64,000 nt of DNA from the NCBI RefSeq assembly GCF_004664715.2, contig NC_051075.1, forward strand, positions 38,091,958-38,155,957, written 5' to 3'. Numbering within the stretch: the stretch's first letter is position 1; each line of letters opens with the position of its first letter. The notes beneath the pieces were generated by a model that was given only the letters and a program-made list of their open reading frames with translations, was not told the DNA's origin and searched no databases. Both the position numbers and the translations under genes were made by a program. Shown here in pieces: positions 33,738 to 45,977 of this stretch. This DNA comes from Peromyscus leucopus. Taxonomy: Eukaryota; Chordata; Mammalia; Rodentia; Cricetidae.

Positions 33738-35852
33738 CATCATGGCAATCAGAGGACAGCTAACAGGAGTCTGTTCTCCCCTTCTATTGCAGGTTCCGGG
33801 GATCAGGTCTGTGGGTGAGCACCCTTACCCACTGTACCATCCCACCAGCTTTTGCTTCTATTTTTTTTTAAGTGATGGAAAGCTGGATTACGCAACCCGT
33901 TACTCTTTTCTCTCAAAGGCCTCTATTCACATGCCTTTATCAGATGTGTCATGGGAAAGGCTTCAGGAAGTTGGCAAACTCCGGGGAGCAGCCCCTGGTT
34001 CCCCTGAGGTGGAACAGTTAGAATGGAAAGGTGGCGTAGCACCAGGAAGAACTCGGGACAAAGCCTTTCTGTGAGGGCCTCGTTCTAAACACACAAACCT
34101 GCAGCCTCAAAGAATGAGCAGATCTGCAAGGCTGCAGTTTGATTTAGTAAGTGCATTCCAGAATTACAAATACAATGGGTGATTAAAAGAAACCAACCAG
34201 GTTTCTACAAGAAGTCTAGCACACACAGTTCTTTGTGCCTAATCCACATGAAACTTCACTATGACAAAGCCATCTGACTGACAGCACTCAGGCTCCCCTC
34301 CTCTTTAGAACAGCCATTGGAGCAATCAAGAAACCACCCATCGTGATTTTTTAAGAGAAGTATAGCTTCTTGTTTTTAAAACACTCACTCACGTGAACAG
34401 ATGACTTTTTGCACTTGCAGGGAAATGGTCACCGGATTGCCCGACACAGCTGTAGGAAGACGCTCCCAGCAGTGACCCACTAGCTCCGACACAGATGTGG
34501 AGCAAGTACTTAAGGAGCATTAAAAAGTCTTGTGTGATTAAATTAGTCCGGATTGGAACCCAAAACACTGTCTATGGATTATATCTTTGCCTGCGTCTTC
34601 TCTGGAGAAACAATGTCTTTCTCTTTAGAAGCCAGCTCTCAGAGAGTAGGCTAACTAAAGTAAGTTTTGGATCGGTTTATACAGCTCTGCTTGGGGTTGT
34701 TCTGGCTTGATTACTTTAAAATCTCAAGTCTTAGAAAATTTCCTGAATCTTGGTTAAACTGGGAGCATTAGGAAGTCTACTTTCCGTAGCCACAAATTCC
34801 CTTTGGACACACCCTACAAGAGATTTAGCTTTCACCAGGTTCTAATCTCCACTGTGAGTTAAAGTCAGCGTCCCCATATCCTTTTCCTGCTCTGTCTTCG
34901 TCAACAGTAGTTCATTTTCTCTTCTACCCCATAGCTCTGAGTATTTAGAGACTCACAGTCCACTTCATACTTCCCCAGTCTCTCCTCTCTCCTCTGAGTT
35001 AAGTTGACCCACCCCTTCACCTGCTCTTCAAATGTTCTTCCTATTAACACCCTCATTAAGCCCTCTGGGCAGGCTCATCTGACTAGATCCCCCAAGTAAC
35101 ACACAAGTGGAGCTCATACCTCTGCGCACTGCTGGACAAAGTCCACGAGCTCCACGCCATGTTCCATAGCAGGTTCTCATGTGGACAGACTGACATTTCT
35201 TTAGCTCACTTGGCTGCTACCTCCCACGGTTGGCTAATAATAATTCATGTCAACAGAGAAGCATGGAGAATTTTTACACATGCTGTTATTGGAAGTTCTA
35301 CTCTCCCAAGATTGCGCAACTGGCCTTTAGATCCAAACACCACACATTGATCATTTAAAGTGAACCCATTATTCCAACCCATGACTCCAGCTTTGGATCA
35401 TAATTCCATCACCTAAATTACTCACTCCAGCAGCACTGTTCCAGGTTCATGTAGTCTGCAAATGTTTTCAACATGTCAACATCTGTAGTCATTCAAGTAA
35501 TTGGCAGAACTGTTGACCGGGTCAGGATTGGAAACCAGAAGATTAGCCAGTGATCACTGCTTCTGCACAAAATCAGGTACTTTTATACCTTTATATTTTA
35601 AATAAAGTACCTGTGTACTTTCTTGAAAATAATGTCGATGGCCTTCCTTTACAGATTTTGGAAGAGAATCTGAAATTTGGAAGTACAAATACATTGTAGT
35701 AATACTTCATTTTCAACCACAACTTCCATAAAACAGCTGCAGATCCATGAACATCCCTGGGGTATGCTGTCAATAATCCAAGTGCCTTTTAGAAGAGCCT
35801 GTTTTATCCCCAAAATGCTACCCTGGTGACCAAGACTTCAACACATGGGTTT
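33045..35852. other. Single-copy stretch with (CT)n, no gene seen
   Basis: About 2.8 kb without recognised dispersed repeats except a (CT)n microsatellite at 33672-33736. The segment 33045-33330 (gagattaattcatattcctt and an AT-rich surround) is a candidate conserved non-coding element. No ORF resembles a known protein. Confidence 0.45.
33672..33736. repeat. (CT)n microsatellite
   Basis: About 32 CT units, the longest dinucleotide array in the window. Confidence 0.97.
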
Positions 35853-36004
35853 GTTTTGTTTTTTGAGACGGGGTTTCTCTGTGTAGTTTTGGTGTCTGTC
35901 CTGGAACTCACTTTGTAGACCAGGCTGGCCTGAACTCACAGAGATCCACCTGGCTCTGCCTCCCGAGTGCCGGGATTAAAGTCATGTACCACTACCGCCC
36001 AGCC
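35853..36004 (-). mobile_element. B1 SINE
   Basis: Full complement of B1 (ttttttgagacggggtttct to ccgcccagcc). The TSD aacacatgggttt (35840-35852) versus aatacatgggttt (36005-36017) differs at one base. Confidence 0.93.
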
Positions 36005-36418
36005 AATACATGGGTTTTTGAAAGAGGCTGATAATCATCTGTTTTGGATCCCAGAGTCAAGCAGAGAAGTGAATGGGAACCGTCTATGCAGTGTACCTGT
36101 GTTCCTGGTTCCTCTTTGAATGTACGTATACACTAGGCTTGCGTTTGCCCTTCTCTGTTGAAGTATAGTCATGTGACTTGCATTATCCAAAGACAGGGGT
36201 GCAGTGAAATGCATTGTACACTAGCAGAAGCTTTAAAAGCCAGCTGTGTGGATTGTCACATTTCCTCCCCGCTGTTTGAATCAGGGAGGAAGATTTCAGA
36301 ATGAAACCTTAACCTGTGTCCTTATGACCAGATTCCCTCTTCTGATACACATTAGACAGGCAGGCTGGGAAGGAAATGCTCACCCCGAAACTGGAAGCTT
36401 TATTGTTACAGAAGGATG
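36005..36418. other. Single-copy sequence, no gene seen
   Basis: Nothing recognised between a B1 and a family A copy. Confidence 0.4.
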
Positions 36419-36830
36419 TGTCTTAGTTAGGGTTACTATTGCTGTGACGAAACACTATGACCAAAAGCAGCCTGGGGAGGAAAGGGTTGATTTGGCTTAC
36501 ACTTCCACATTGCATTCATCACGGAAGGAAGTCAGGACAGGAACCCAGACAGTGCAGGAACCTGGAGGCAGGAGCTGAGGCAGAGGCCATGGAGGAGTGC
36601 TGCTTACTGGCTTGTTCCTCATGACTTACTCAGCCTGCTTTCTTATAGAACCCAGGACCACCAGCCCAGGGATGGCTCCACCCACCATGGGCTGGGCCCT
36701 TCTGCCACCAATCACTAATTTCAAAATACCCTACAGACTTGCCTAGAGCCCGGTCTCAGGGAAGCATTCTCGTAGTTGATGTTCCCGCCTCTCAGAGGAC
36801 TTGAGCTTGTGTCGACTTTAACATGAAACT
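36419..36830 (-). mobile_element. Family A repeat copy, well preserved
   Basis: tgtcttagttagggttacta, ggaggaaagggttgatttgg, aggagtgctgcttactggct and ccatgggctgggcccttctg. It is the reverse-oriented counterpart of 1561-1945, with high similarity in the shared 3' half. Confidence 0.75.
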
Positions 36831-37747
36831 ACTCAGCCCAGGATGTAAACGTAGGAAAAGACACGGGCTTCTGTTTGCAGGACGCCGAGACTGGAGAGGG
36901 AGAGAGAGAAAGTACATCCACAAATACGAAAGTAGGGACTGAACTGAAGCAGGCGATAACGTAAGTTTGAAGGCTGAGATAATTAGCGATGAGGTGTGGC
37001 GCTGAAGAAAGCGGTTCAGATTGCGTGGGAGTCAAGTAGAGGACAGCTCGGCATGAACTTTTCTGTTCTCGGCAAACATTTCCCTCCCATTAAACCGAAG
37101 GGCCCGCAGGATTAGACAATTTACCGAAGGGGAGTCTAGATAATGGCTCTCCAGATAGGTTGACACTTCTCTTTTAAAACTGTAATAAAGGTGTGGGCTT
37201 GATTTACGGCACCGTTTTACATGTATTGGGTTTTAGCCTTTTCAGCAGCTACTGCTAACAAAGCACTTAGGCTTTTCTTTAATGGCTATGTTATAGGTCT
37301 CTGTCCTTCAGAACCACAGACACACCACACTCTGTGCAGACAAAGAGCTCACCCTCCCCAGGAGTTTTCCGGGAATCTCAGCAATTTTGATAATGCAGAT
37401 AAAATGGAGCTGATCTAGGCATCCACTTAAAATATGATTTACTTTCTTCCATAGAAAGGTCTATGGTTATAAGCATAAAAATAAATACTCAATATCAACT
37501 AGAGTGCTCTAGCAAAAATATGGCCTTGTTTCTTTTAAAAATATATTGAGTATGCCATTTCACAGGGTTGGAGGGAGTTTGGTATTAGGTAGAACATTCA
37601 CTCATTCATTCATCAGAGGTTCGCCGAGTACCTATTCTCCCAGGGACACTGCTGAAGCTGACTGTTCATTAACTGGCAGGACAGTTACGGGTCTGTCTTG
37701 AAGGAGCTTACAGAATAGAGGAGCAGGGTGGGAAGATGGGCGTGTTT

Positions 37748-37845
37748 ATTTTGAGACAGGACCTTACTGAGTAGTTTGGGATGACCTTGAACTCACTACC
37801 GTCCTATCTCAGCCTCCTGAGTGCCAGGATTAGAGTCACGTACCC
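37748..37845 (-). mobile_element. Old B1-like fragment
   Basis: tattttgagacaggacctta, gatgaccttgaactcactac and tgagtgccaggattagagtc give the order of a B1 complement in a diverged, shortened copy. Confidence 0.65.
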
Positions 37846-38429
37846 ACTTAGAAAGCCTATGGAAAAGATGGCATTTCCACACCTTGAGCCTGTGATGGGT
37901 GATGTGGTCATGTGGATTCCTGAAGTGGACTCCAGGCTTGTCCACTAAGATCCCGGTGGGAAGTACTTTTCCTTTTAGCAGCATTAGCAACTGTGCCCTC
38001 CCACCCTCCACAGCCACACCTTCACAGGTACACCTTTGAAAAACGTCAGGTTCTGCTAATTCTCCCCTTCTACTCTCTCTCTCGTCACTGATTCTCACTA
38101 TAAATAAGTAAGCAGTAGTGTTCATGATGTGGCCTGGCTCCAGTCTGCTTTGAAATAGGACAAACTATTCCATTACACTTAAACTTGACCTCCAATAATA
38201 CGCCAGGGTCTGGACAGAGAACATCCTTATCCTTCACAAGGAACACCTTTAGTCTAGAAGATTCCCCATTTCCAGCTGAGTTCTCATTGATGTGGCCTCT
38301 GCCGTCACATTCCTATCAATAGTCTGGGCTTCAGCTCTTCACCCAATTTGGTTTTTCTAGCCGATTTCCCCAAATTTTTCCAGATGCCTCTCATAAACCA
38401 ACTCCCACACCATTTCCACCTGGTCAGGC

Positions 38430-38830
38430 AACCTAATGCCGTGATGGTATTATCTGGGGGTAGTTACTTCTGACACTTGAACAAAACACTTGGGACGAAC
38501 AGCTTTTCCGTAGAGAAGGGTTATTTGAGCTTGTAGATCCAGAGGTTCCAGTCCTCAGTTTCCCTTTTCCTTTGAGCCTGAGGCACTGGAGCACAAACAC
38601 AGTGCAAGGCATAACAGCCAGACTGCTCGCTGGTGTCCAGAAAACAAAGGAGGCAAAGAAAAAAAATTCCTGGGGTCTCATGATTCCCTTTGCCCAGTGA
38701 TCCAAGGACCTCCTTCCACAACACCCCGCCTCTCAAAGGTCCCAACACTTCACCAGAGTCCCACTCTAGGGAACACTTGAGATTAAAACTACATCGAGGA
38801 AAAACCCAGCTGAGAGTGAGCACACCCTGA
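38430..38830 (-). mobile_element. Possible diverged family A-like repeat
   Basis: gaagggttatttgagcttgt, aggttccagtcctcag and accccgcctctcaaaggtcc resemble a related rodent repeat. The match is loose and the limits are approximate. Confidence 0.35.
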
Positions 38831-39474
38831 AGAGGGACTGTCTAAGGATATGTGTCCGCCATGCACTCCCTACTGAGGGAGAAACACAGGAGTGTCAGAG
38901 GAGATTAAAGCTGAGTGTGTGCCCATCACGACTGCAGATGGGGTTTTGAAAATAACTAGAGATGAAGTCAACACTGGGTAGACCCCCATGGGCCTTTTAG
39001 CCCAGGTTAGAGATGCGTCCCAAGTGTCACCCCAGGTTTTGAAGAGGGGGTATGGCATGATGAAATTTCTATTTTAAGAAAGTCTTCTGACACCTGCATG
39101 AATAATGGATTAGAAGGAGAATAGAGCTGGGGGACAAAGAAGAATTAGTTATTGCAACAGTGCAGGCAAGAGGTGACAGCCACCTAGACGGGAGTGGGTG
39201 AGAGGTAAGGGTATGGAGTACGTAGACTAGAGATGCATTGAGAAGGAAGCTTACCAAGGTTGCATGAATGTCAAGGATGGCGGATGTGTCAAGAACTCTC
39301 CCAGTTTCTGACATAGATAGTGACGGATGGATGGTGGAGTGGAGGAGCTGGAGCAGGAGGGGCAGGGGGGTGGGGGGATGTAGAGGGGGACAAGAGAGGG
39401 AATACGGGGAGAGACAGCTAAAATTAAGGGCTGTTGGAGGGGTAGTATGGAAACCTAATACAGTAGAAGCTTCT

Positions 39475-39476
<2 letters not shown>

Positions 39477-39514
<38 letters not shown>
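39477..39514. repeat. (AC)n microsatellite
   Basis: About 19 AC units at the variable AT/CA site of the L1 3' UTR. L1-b has tatatatgta at the homologous place. Confidence 0.95.
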
Positions 39515-39516
<2 letters not shown>

Positions 39517-40508
39517 ATATGAAGATGATATACGTGAAATTGTCAAGTAATGGGGAGACAGAGCTCCGACTGGACATCTCTTGTTACCAAATGAAGCTTC
39601 TAGTACCAGGACTGGGTTACATCTAATTGCGTTGCTGACCAAAGGTTTCCATGAGAATCACCAAACCACCCAGGTTGTTGCCAAGACTTTAGGGTGCTCT
39701 GCACAAACTGATGACAAGCACCTCATAACTCATGGAACATGGAGAAGTCCAGCTGGTGCCTGTATAGAGCCTTCATCCCTACGGACTGGAGTCTTTGGTA
39801 CAGGAAGGTACTCTGCATCCTATCAAAGGAGAAACATAAACACCAGCCCTGTCACAAACCCTTTGATCCACTTGGTGTCCTGCCTGCAAGATATGCTAGG
39901 GCAATGGTGGCACAAAGCTTGTGGGGGTCACCAACAAATATCCGATTTGACTTCAGGCTCACTCCACAACATGGAACTCATACCGGATACCGCTTGGGTA
40001 ACCAAGAACTAGATAGCCCAGGGATGTATGGTAAAACCAAATACTCCCGTTCTACTAAAAGAATGTAGTAATAAAAGGATTCCAAATGACATTCTGCTAT
40101 ACTCATAGATCAACGCCTTGTTCAACCATCATCAGAGAAGCTTCCTGGCATAGATGGGAACAAATACAGAGACCCACAGCCAGACAATATGCAGACTGTG
40201 AGAGACCTGGGAACACTCAACCCTCCCCTCAAGGCTCAGGGAACCCTTCAGTGTAGGATGAAAAGGACCAAGGAAAAAACACCCTTCTCCTGACTAGACC
40301 TGATACCAGGGCCAAGTGAAAACACCCTGACCCTGACTTGACCCCAGGACCAGGACTTGAAATCCCAGAGTCAGGCTGCAGAATCCCACCAATCCCTGAG
40401 CACAAAATTCCACCAATTTCTGAGTTTGCCCCAGAATCAGGCTACAAAAATCCACCAATCCCAAGGCATCCTGGAAAGGTCGGGGTGGGGGGGTGGGGGT
40501 GCAAAACC

Positions 40509-40516
40509 CTATATAA
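40509..40516 (+). promoter_or_regulatory. TATA box of the LTR
   Basis: ctatataa lies about 75 bp upstream of the AATAAA, a compact U3/R arrangement as in many retroviral LTRs. Whether it is active cannot be judged from sequence. Confidence 0.75.
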
Positions 40517-40583
40517 GCTCCTTGTTCCATTTGCTGCTGCTTCTCACCCCAGAGGCAGTCACCGCCCTGGATTCTTTCTTCCC

Positions 40584-40589
40584 AATAAA
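40584..40589 (+). promoter_or_regulatory. AATAAA polyadenylation signal of the LTR
   Basis: AATAAA followed by a GT-rich region (gaggtttgttgtgtggtgtg) that fits a downstream polyadenylation element. Confidence 0.75.
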
Positions 40590-41700
40590 TCTCTTAAATG
40601 AGGTTTGTTGTGTGGTGTGGCATTTTCCCTGGAGAAGAGCTCAATTGTAACAACTTTTGCCCAAGCAGGAGGAGAGGAGCTGAGCGGAGCCGAACTGTAA
40701 CTCGTTCACTGGAGAAACTTTCCCCCAGCAGACAGAGTTGAGTCGTTACACTCTGGGGGACCTGAGCAGGGCTGTAACACTTCTCTGGAGCAGAGCTCTA
40801 ACGACTTCCCTGGGGAAACCCTCCTCTGCCAGAGTAGAGTTGTTACACTTGCCTTGAGGAAACCTTTCCCTGGAGCAGGGCTGAAGCAGCTGTGCTTACA
40901 GTGACTTTGTGGTGTTCCTTAGCTCCCAACTGCCCGGATACCCTTCCATCCAAGCTGCAATGCTTACACTCAGAAGAGGAGGCAGAAAGAATCTAAGAAC
41001 CAGAGGGGATGGAAGACACCCTCTAAAATCAACAAGATCTATGCCCAAATGAACTCACGGAGACTGAAGCAGGATGCACAGTGCCTGTACAGGTCTGCAT
41101 CAGATGGGGTCCTAGAGCTGAAAGGAGAAATGGACACTTGCATCCCTAACTGGTAGCTATCTCCAATTGATAACCACTTGCAAATGAAAATTTAGTTTTT
41201 TCCAAGTGAGTCTCACTGGAGAAACAAACTACTCTTAAGGGCAGACTGCATGCCCAGCAGTTAAAGGCCAACAGAAAATGAACTCAGTAGCATCTTTGGA
41301 GGTTCCTTGTCTTACAACGTTGTGCCACGATTTTTTTTTAATCTTATGTTTTATTTTTAATTTTGTTCATATGTTTTCTCTCTTTTTACCCTACAGGTCC
41401 TTTGCATATATATTATGACTCCCAGTTTAGTGTTTTTCAGGATTCCTGAGTGAGTGAACGAATGGATATCTGCATCTTATATCTGTCTCTTGAGCCTTTT
41501 CTCGGGTCTTTTCCTTCTGTTTGTTTTGTCCTATTCCAATATGTTAGTTTTTGTTTTATCTTATTTTGTTTTATTATTATCCCTTAGAAGCCTGTTTGTT
41601 TCTAATGAAAGAGAGACATCGAGTGACTCCAGATGGTAGGGGAGGTGGGAAGGAACTGGGAGGAGTAGGGGGAGGAACCATAATAAAAGAAAAACCAGGA

Positions 41701-43777
41701 CGTGGGAATTGCCTGGAGGAAAACGTTAAGTGAAAAAAGCAAGGCTATGAAATGATGTCTGTGAGACCTAGCTTTATACAAAACAACCCCAAAACAGACA
41801 TCTATTAATCAAAAACAAAAGAAAGTACCTAAATATAATTTGTTTTCCCTGAAAGCTGGATTCCTGTTCATTTGCAATTTTTTAAACCTACTCCCTGAAT
41901 TGTCAATAGGAAATATGCATTACTTTTATGATCAAAATGTTTTGAACAAATGAAAACATGCAAGATGATATATTCATTTCAGCAAAATGGTGCATAATGT
42001 TTGGAATCATTGTTTCATTTTCTTGAAATGAGAGGCTTTAAAAACAGATTTAGTGCCATACTTTCGTGGTGATGCCAAATTTTTCTGGCGGGAGTTTGAT
42101 GAATGAAAATGTACTAATGAATCAGACAAGGCATCACTAATCTGTCATATACATGCTTATTTTTAAGACCCAGTTTCAAGAATCCCCCCCCCCCGGACAA
42201 TTTCCTGTGCACCCTACTTCACCAACACTAATTCAGTACAGCCACCACCACAGTGTTGCTGTGACCTGTTTCTTTCCCTTCCGGGATTGTGCCCAAGCCA
42301 AGCATTGGTAACTGGTGACGGCGTGAATGCCAAGTGCATTAATAATCAAGCACCTGTATTATGCAGTCTCCTTCTGGAGTTCTTCTCTCCAAGAACACTG
42401 AAGCCATTAGGTTAGCCCTGATGGAGTGACAGCTCAAGAGCGAAGCCACTCAAGTCAGAATAAGGGATGGGTTTGGTTTTTACAACCTCTACGAACACTT
42501 TTCACATGGTCTCCCATCCCCGTCCCTCTCCTGCTGGTGGCCACGTCGCCTGTACTGCTCTTCACATCTCCTAAGAGAGAACGGGAGAGCAGGAAGGAGG
42601 CTTTGTGGGTCCTCTGCTCTACGGCCCCACTGCTGCTGAGGTCCTGTGACCTCATACGCCTAATAATAGCAAAACAGGCAGCTAGTGCAAGACGCTGAAG
42701 GGAAGGGCTTTTGTTTCTTATGTGCGAGCACCAATAGACGGGTGGCTGGGCCACAAGGAAGGGCTTGACTAACAAGCCAGTGGTGCCGCGAGGGGGTTCC
42801 CGAACAGATGGCTGGAACACAGGACTCCTTCTGTGAGCTGCAAATTCCATTCCTATGGTGTAGCACTGACTAATAAGACACAGGTCACACTCCGGCTGAG
42901 CCGTGACACGCTCACAATTCCTGTTGGAATCAGTGGGAGCTAGCTGTGTGTTCACAAGCTGAGGGCAATCTGGTCTCCACGGACGAAGAGGGGAGAGGGG
43001 AGGGGAGAAAGGAAGAGGGCGAGAGGGGGAGGGAGGAGATCCAGAAACAATGAATATTAGTTCTTCCCAGGAGAAAGGACTAAGGATGGCCCTGTGTGCA
43101 CTGGGCTGGCCTTTTCCTTGCTGTTATGAATTACTCCCCTAATAGAAAGAAGGAACAAGTATTCTATCTGTCTTAAATCCCATTTAACATTCATGACCAA
43201 AATAAACTTGAGTTTTTGCCCTACTCTGGCTTGCTGAAGGCTATTTTTCAGCCCCAGGGAGAGGATCGTTCCAGTGGAATTTCTTCCGGGTGTGTGGAGA
43301 GAAGGGAGCGGCAGTGGAGAGAAGGAACAGGATGCTTCTATTCCAAGAGAATAATGAATACAGCCGCCCTCTAGGCCTGATTCTCTCTGCGGCAAATGGC
43401 TCATCCTGGTTTTCTGAAGCGTGTACCTCCCAAGAGCCATTCAAGGTCACCACGACTGGCCTTCTCTGAAGTGTCTCCCCACGCTTCCAGGGTAAATCTC
43501 GATTTCTGTTTTTCTTTCCTCCAAAGGATTGCGAAAGGTTCCTCTGGTTTATCCCCAGATTTACAGTCTGTTGCCAGGGAGCTATCTACATCGCGCAGAC
43601 ACAGCCCTGAGTATGCTTTCTATTTTGTGTAGAGGCTCTTCCAGGAAGGGAAGCAGAGGACTCAGTCTGATGGTGGACAAACCAGGCTGACCATAGATGT
43701 CTTACCAGCACTTGGGGACAGAGCAGAGCCTGCTGTGTCCCAGGAGACCCACACCCTCCAACCTGAACACCATTCTT
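41701..43777. other. Single-copy stretch, no gene seen
   Basis: No dispersed repeat is recognised. Segment 42000-42400 (ttctggcgggagtttgatga, ccaagtgcattaataatcaa) is unique and is a candidate conserved non-coding element, apart from a C-run at 42185-42194. A GA/GGGA-rich tract lies at about 42982-43041. Frames here lack recognisable protein sequence. Confidence 0.45.
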
Positions 43778-43862
43778 TTTTTTTTTTTGTAGCTGAGGAT
43801 CAAACCCAGGGCCTTGCACTTGCTAGGCAAGCACTCTACCACTGAGCTAAATCCCCAACCCT
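43778..43862 (-). mobile_element. ID SINE
   Basis: T-tail, then agctgaggatcaaacccagg, gccttgcacttgctaggcaa and gctaaatccccaaccct: a complete ID complement. The TSD accattctt is at 43769-43777 and 43863-43871. Confidence 0.95.
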
Positions 43863-44532
43863 ACCATTCTTAATTTATATAATGTCACAACATGTTTTCA
43901 TATAGGGAAAATGCTATCTTCTTTTAAAAAATATTTTCAGATTTTTTTTTTTGGATAATCCTTCACCCTGTCTTATCCCCCCCCCCCACTTATCCTCCAC
44001 CCCGCCCCCTCCTTTTCCTAGGACTCCTAACTTTTGTGTCTTTTTGTTTTATTTTTGCTTTTGCTTTGTGGCTCCCTGGTTCTAACAAGGGCCATTCATG
44101 AGGGCATGGGTGTAACGCCATCTATTCAAACATGAGCAGATGCTATGTCAAACATCTTAGCAGATGCTGTGTCACTGAAGACAGTGACTTCTCCAGCAGC
44201 CCCCCCACTGCCATGAGCTCCCCTGGCCCCGTGACTCCTCCCCTAGTTATGACTGAACAGTTTGGGTTTAGGCTTTTGTGGGCCTTATGGCATGTGTGCG
44301 TCACCTTCTGTGGGTTCATGAATGTTGTGGCCATAGCCTGCCTACCAGGCAGCCTTCTCCCTACCATTTGGTACTTCCTTTTGTGTGTGTGTCTTTGGTG
44401 ATATTCCCTAATCCTTGGAAGGACTAAGATGGGTATGTCATTTAATGCTGAGCACTCAGTTGTCATCTGTTCTCAGCACCTTGGCCAGCCATGAGTCTCT
44501 GCCTTAGCAGCTGTTTGCTACAAAGAGAAGTT

Positions 44533-44537
<5 letters not shown>

Positions 44538-44610
<73 letters not shown>

Positions 44611-44689
44611 CTCCCTCCTTCCCTCCCTCCCTCTCTTCCCTCCCTCCCTCCCTCCCTCCCTCCCTCCCTCCCTCCCTCCCTCCCTCCCT

Positions 44690-44736
<47 letters not shown>

Positions 44737-44893
44737 CTCTCTCTCTCTTTCGCTTGTTTTGCTCTTCGAGACAGGGTTTCTCTGTGTAGCTTTGGAGCCT
44801 GTCCTGGAATTCGCTCTGTGTAGACCAAGCTGGTGGGTCACAGAGATCCGCCTGCTCCTGCTGGGGTTAAAGGCATGTGCCACCATGCCCGGT
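44538..44893 (-). mobile_element. B1 SINE with 220-bp TTTC/CCCT tail
   Basis: B1 body at 44758-44893 (gacagggtttctctgtgtag, gtgccaccatgcccggt). On the plus strand it is preceded by TTTC, CCCT, TTTC and CT arrays (44538-44757). The perfect 13-bp repeat gagaagtttcttt at 44525-44537 and 44894-44906 brackets body and arrays. It lies inside the L1-d 3' UTR. Confidence 0.95.
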
Positions 44894-45489
44894 GAGAAGT
44901 TTCTTTGATTAAAGCTGAGGATAACCTTAGTCTATTGATGTAAACATAAATATTTGAGTAGTTTGATTTGTCTTTTTAGCCAAACAAAGGTGGTAGGTTC
45001 ACTCTTAGTGGGAGCCTTTGACTAGATCCCTGGTACTGGCATGGACTCCCTCCTGTGGGGTGGCTCAGATCCAATCTTAAATCAGTTGCTTGGCCCTTTA
45101 ATAGTCATGACACAGTTGGACCAGTAAATGCCTCTTGCCTGGAAAGTTCCTGTTGTGACATGCAAGATGTAAAGCTAGGGAAGACCATTGCTGACCTTCC
45201 TTCTCCTTACCTGCATGACAACCTCTGGTGCTATGAAGGCTAGCCAACAGGGAGAAAGCGCTGGGTCAGTTACAACACAGTTTCTATGTATTCTGCAACC
45301 AAGGTATGTTGCATCTTCGACAATGGGGTTTTGCCATCCAGTTATTGCGAACATCTGACCGCAATAGCCAAAACCTGTATAGTTTGGAGGACCTCTGGGG
45401 CCTTATTGGCTAACAATTCCTATCTAGGTGCCCCATGCTTGGCGCTGAGATTTTCATTTTATAACCTATAGCTTCTGCGATCAGCTTTA

Positions 45490-45775
45490 TCCATCCACAG
45501 GGCCCTAGTTAGCTTTAACTATCAACTTCATACAATCTAGAGTCACCTGATTAGGGAGTTTCGATGGGGGGGGGGAGATATCCTAGATCTTATTGGCCTG
45601 TGGGCATATCGATGGGAGATTGTCTTGATGGTTGATGCAGGAGAGCCCAGTCCAGTGTGAGTAATACTATCTCTGGGCAGGTGGTCCTGTATGGATGGTA
45701 TAAGGAGAGTAGCTAAGCATGAATCTACACATCAGCTGGCGAGCAATGTCCTCTATAGTTCCTGCTGCACCACTT
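45490..45775 (+). mobile_element. Family A-related repeat inside L1-d
   Basis: ccctagttagctttaactat, cctgtgggcatatcgatggg, gattgtcttgatggttgatg and gagtagctaagcatgaatct follow the layout of family A. It sits at the deletion junction of L1-d. Confidence 0.6.
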
Positions 45776-45977
45776 TGGCTATGAAGCTCCTTGGTCAGAG
45801 GTAATGCTGAGTGAATAAGCAAGCAGACCTACCTCTAAGTTCCCTTTCTCTCTCTCTTTTTTTTTAAAGTAGGCTCTGGGAACTATAAACTTTCCTCGTA
45901 GGACTGTGCCATTGTGTACTATAGAGTTTGGTATGCTGTCTTTAATTTTCATTCCATGGTAGGATTTAAAATTTTTC

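Larger units (their letters stand above)
36831..39305. other. Mostly single-copy sequence, no gene seen
   Basis: Holds an old B1-like fragment (37748-37845) and a weak family A-like stretch (38430-38830). The segment 37070-37330 (gattagacaatttaccgaag, gatttacggcaccgttttac) is unique and is a candidate conserved non-coding element. Confidence 0.45.
40252..40968 (+). mobile_element. Solo LTR (717 bp) with TATA box and polyA signal
   Basis: It begins TGTAGG and ends TTACA. Flanks are ttcag (40247-40251) and ctcag (40969-40973), a 5-bp TSD with one change or a 4-bp tcag. U3 holds repeated atccaccaat/aatcccaccaat phrases. A TATA box (ctatataagc) and AATAAA lie in proper order, and the U5 side has repeated ggagaa-ctttcc-gagct-gtaac phrases. 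It splits the L1-c 3' UTR. TSD length argues for a class other than the 6-bp LTRs nearby. Confidence 0.88.
39310..41700 (+). mobile_element. L1-c: L1 3' UTR, plus strand
   Basis: The plus strand reads the rodent L1 3' UTR: G-rich start (39310-39400), a (CA)n variable site, ggggagacagagctccgact, gaagcttctagtaccaggac, cttgcctgcaagatatgct-like text and gagggggaggaaccataata at the end. Large parts are the reverse complement of 25620-27560 in L1-b. ORF2 is absent, so this is a 5'-truncated copy. A solo LTR splits it at 40252-40968. Confidence 0.85.

Noticed and set aside
33417..34074. ORFs of 108 and 170 codons over the CT array
   Set aside because: Opened by the (CT)n microsatellite (Leu/Ser or Arg/Glu repeats).
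44463..44886. Overlapping 110-122-codon ORFs on both strands
   Set aside because: Produced by TTTC/CCCT arrays plus B1; no real protein.
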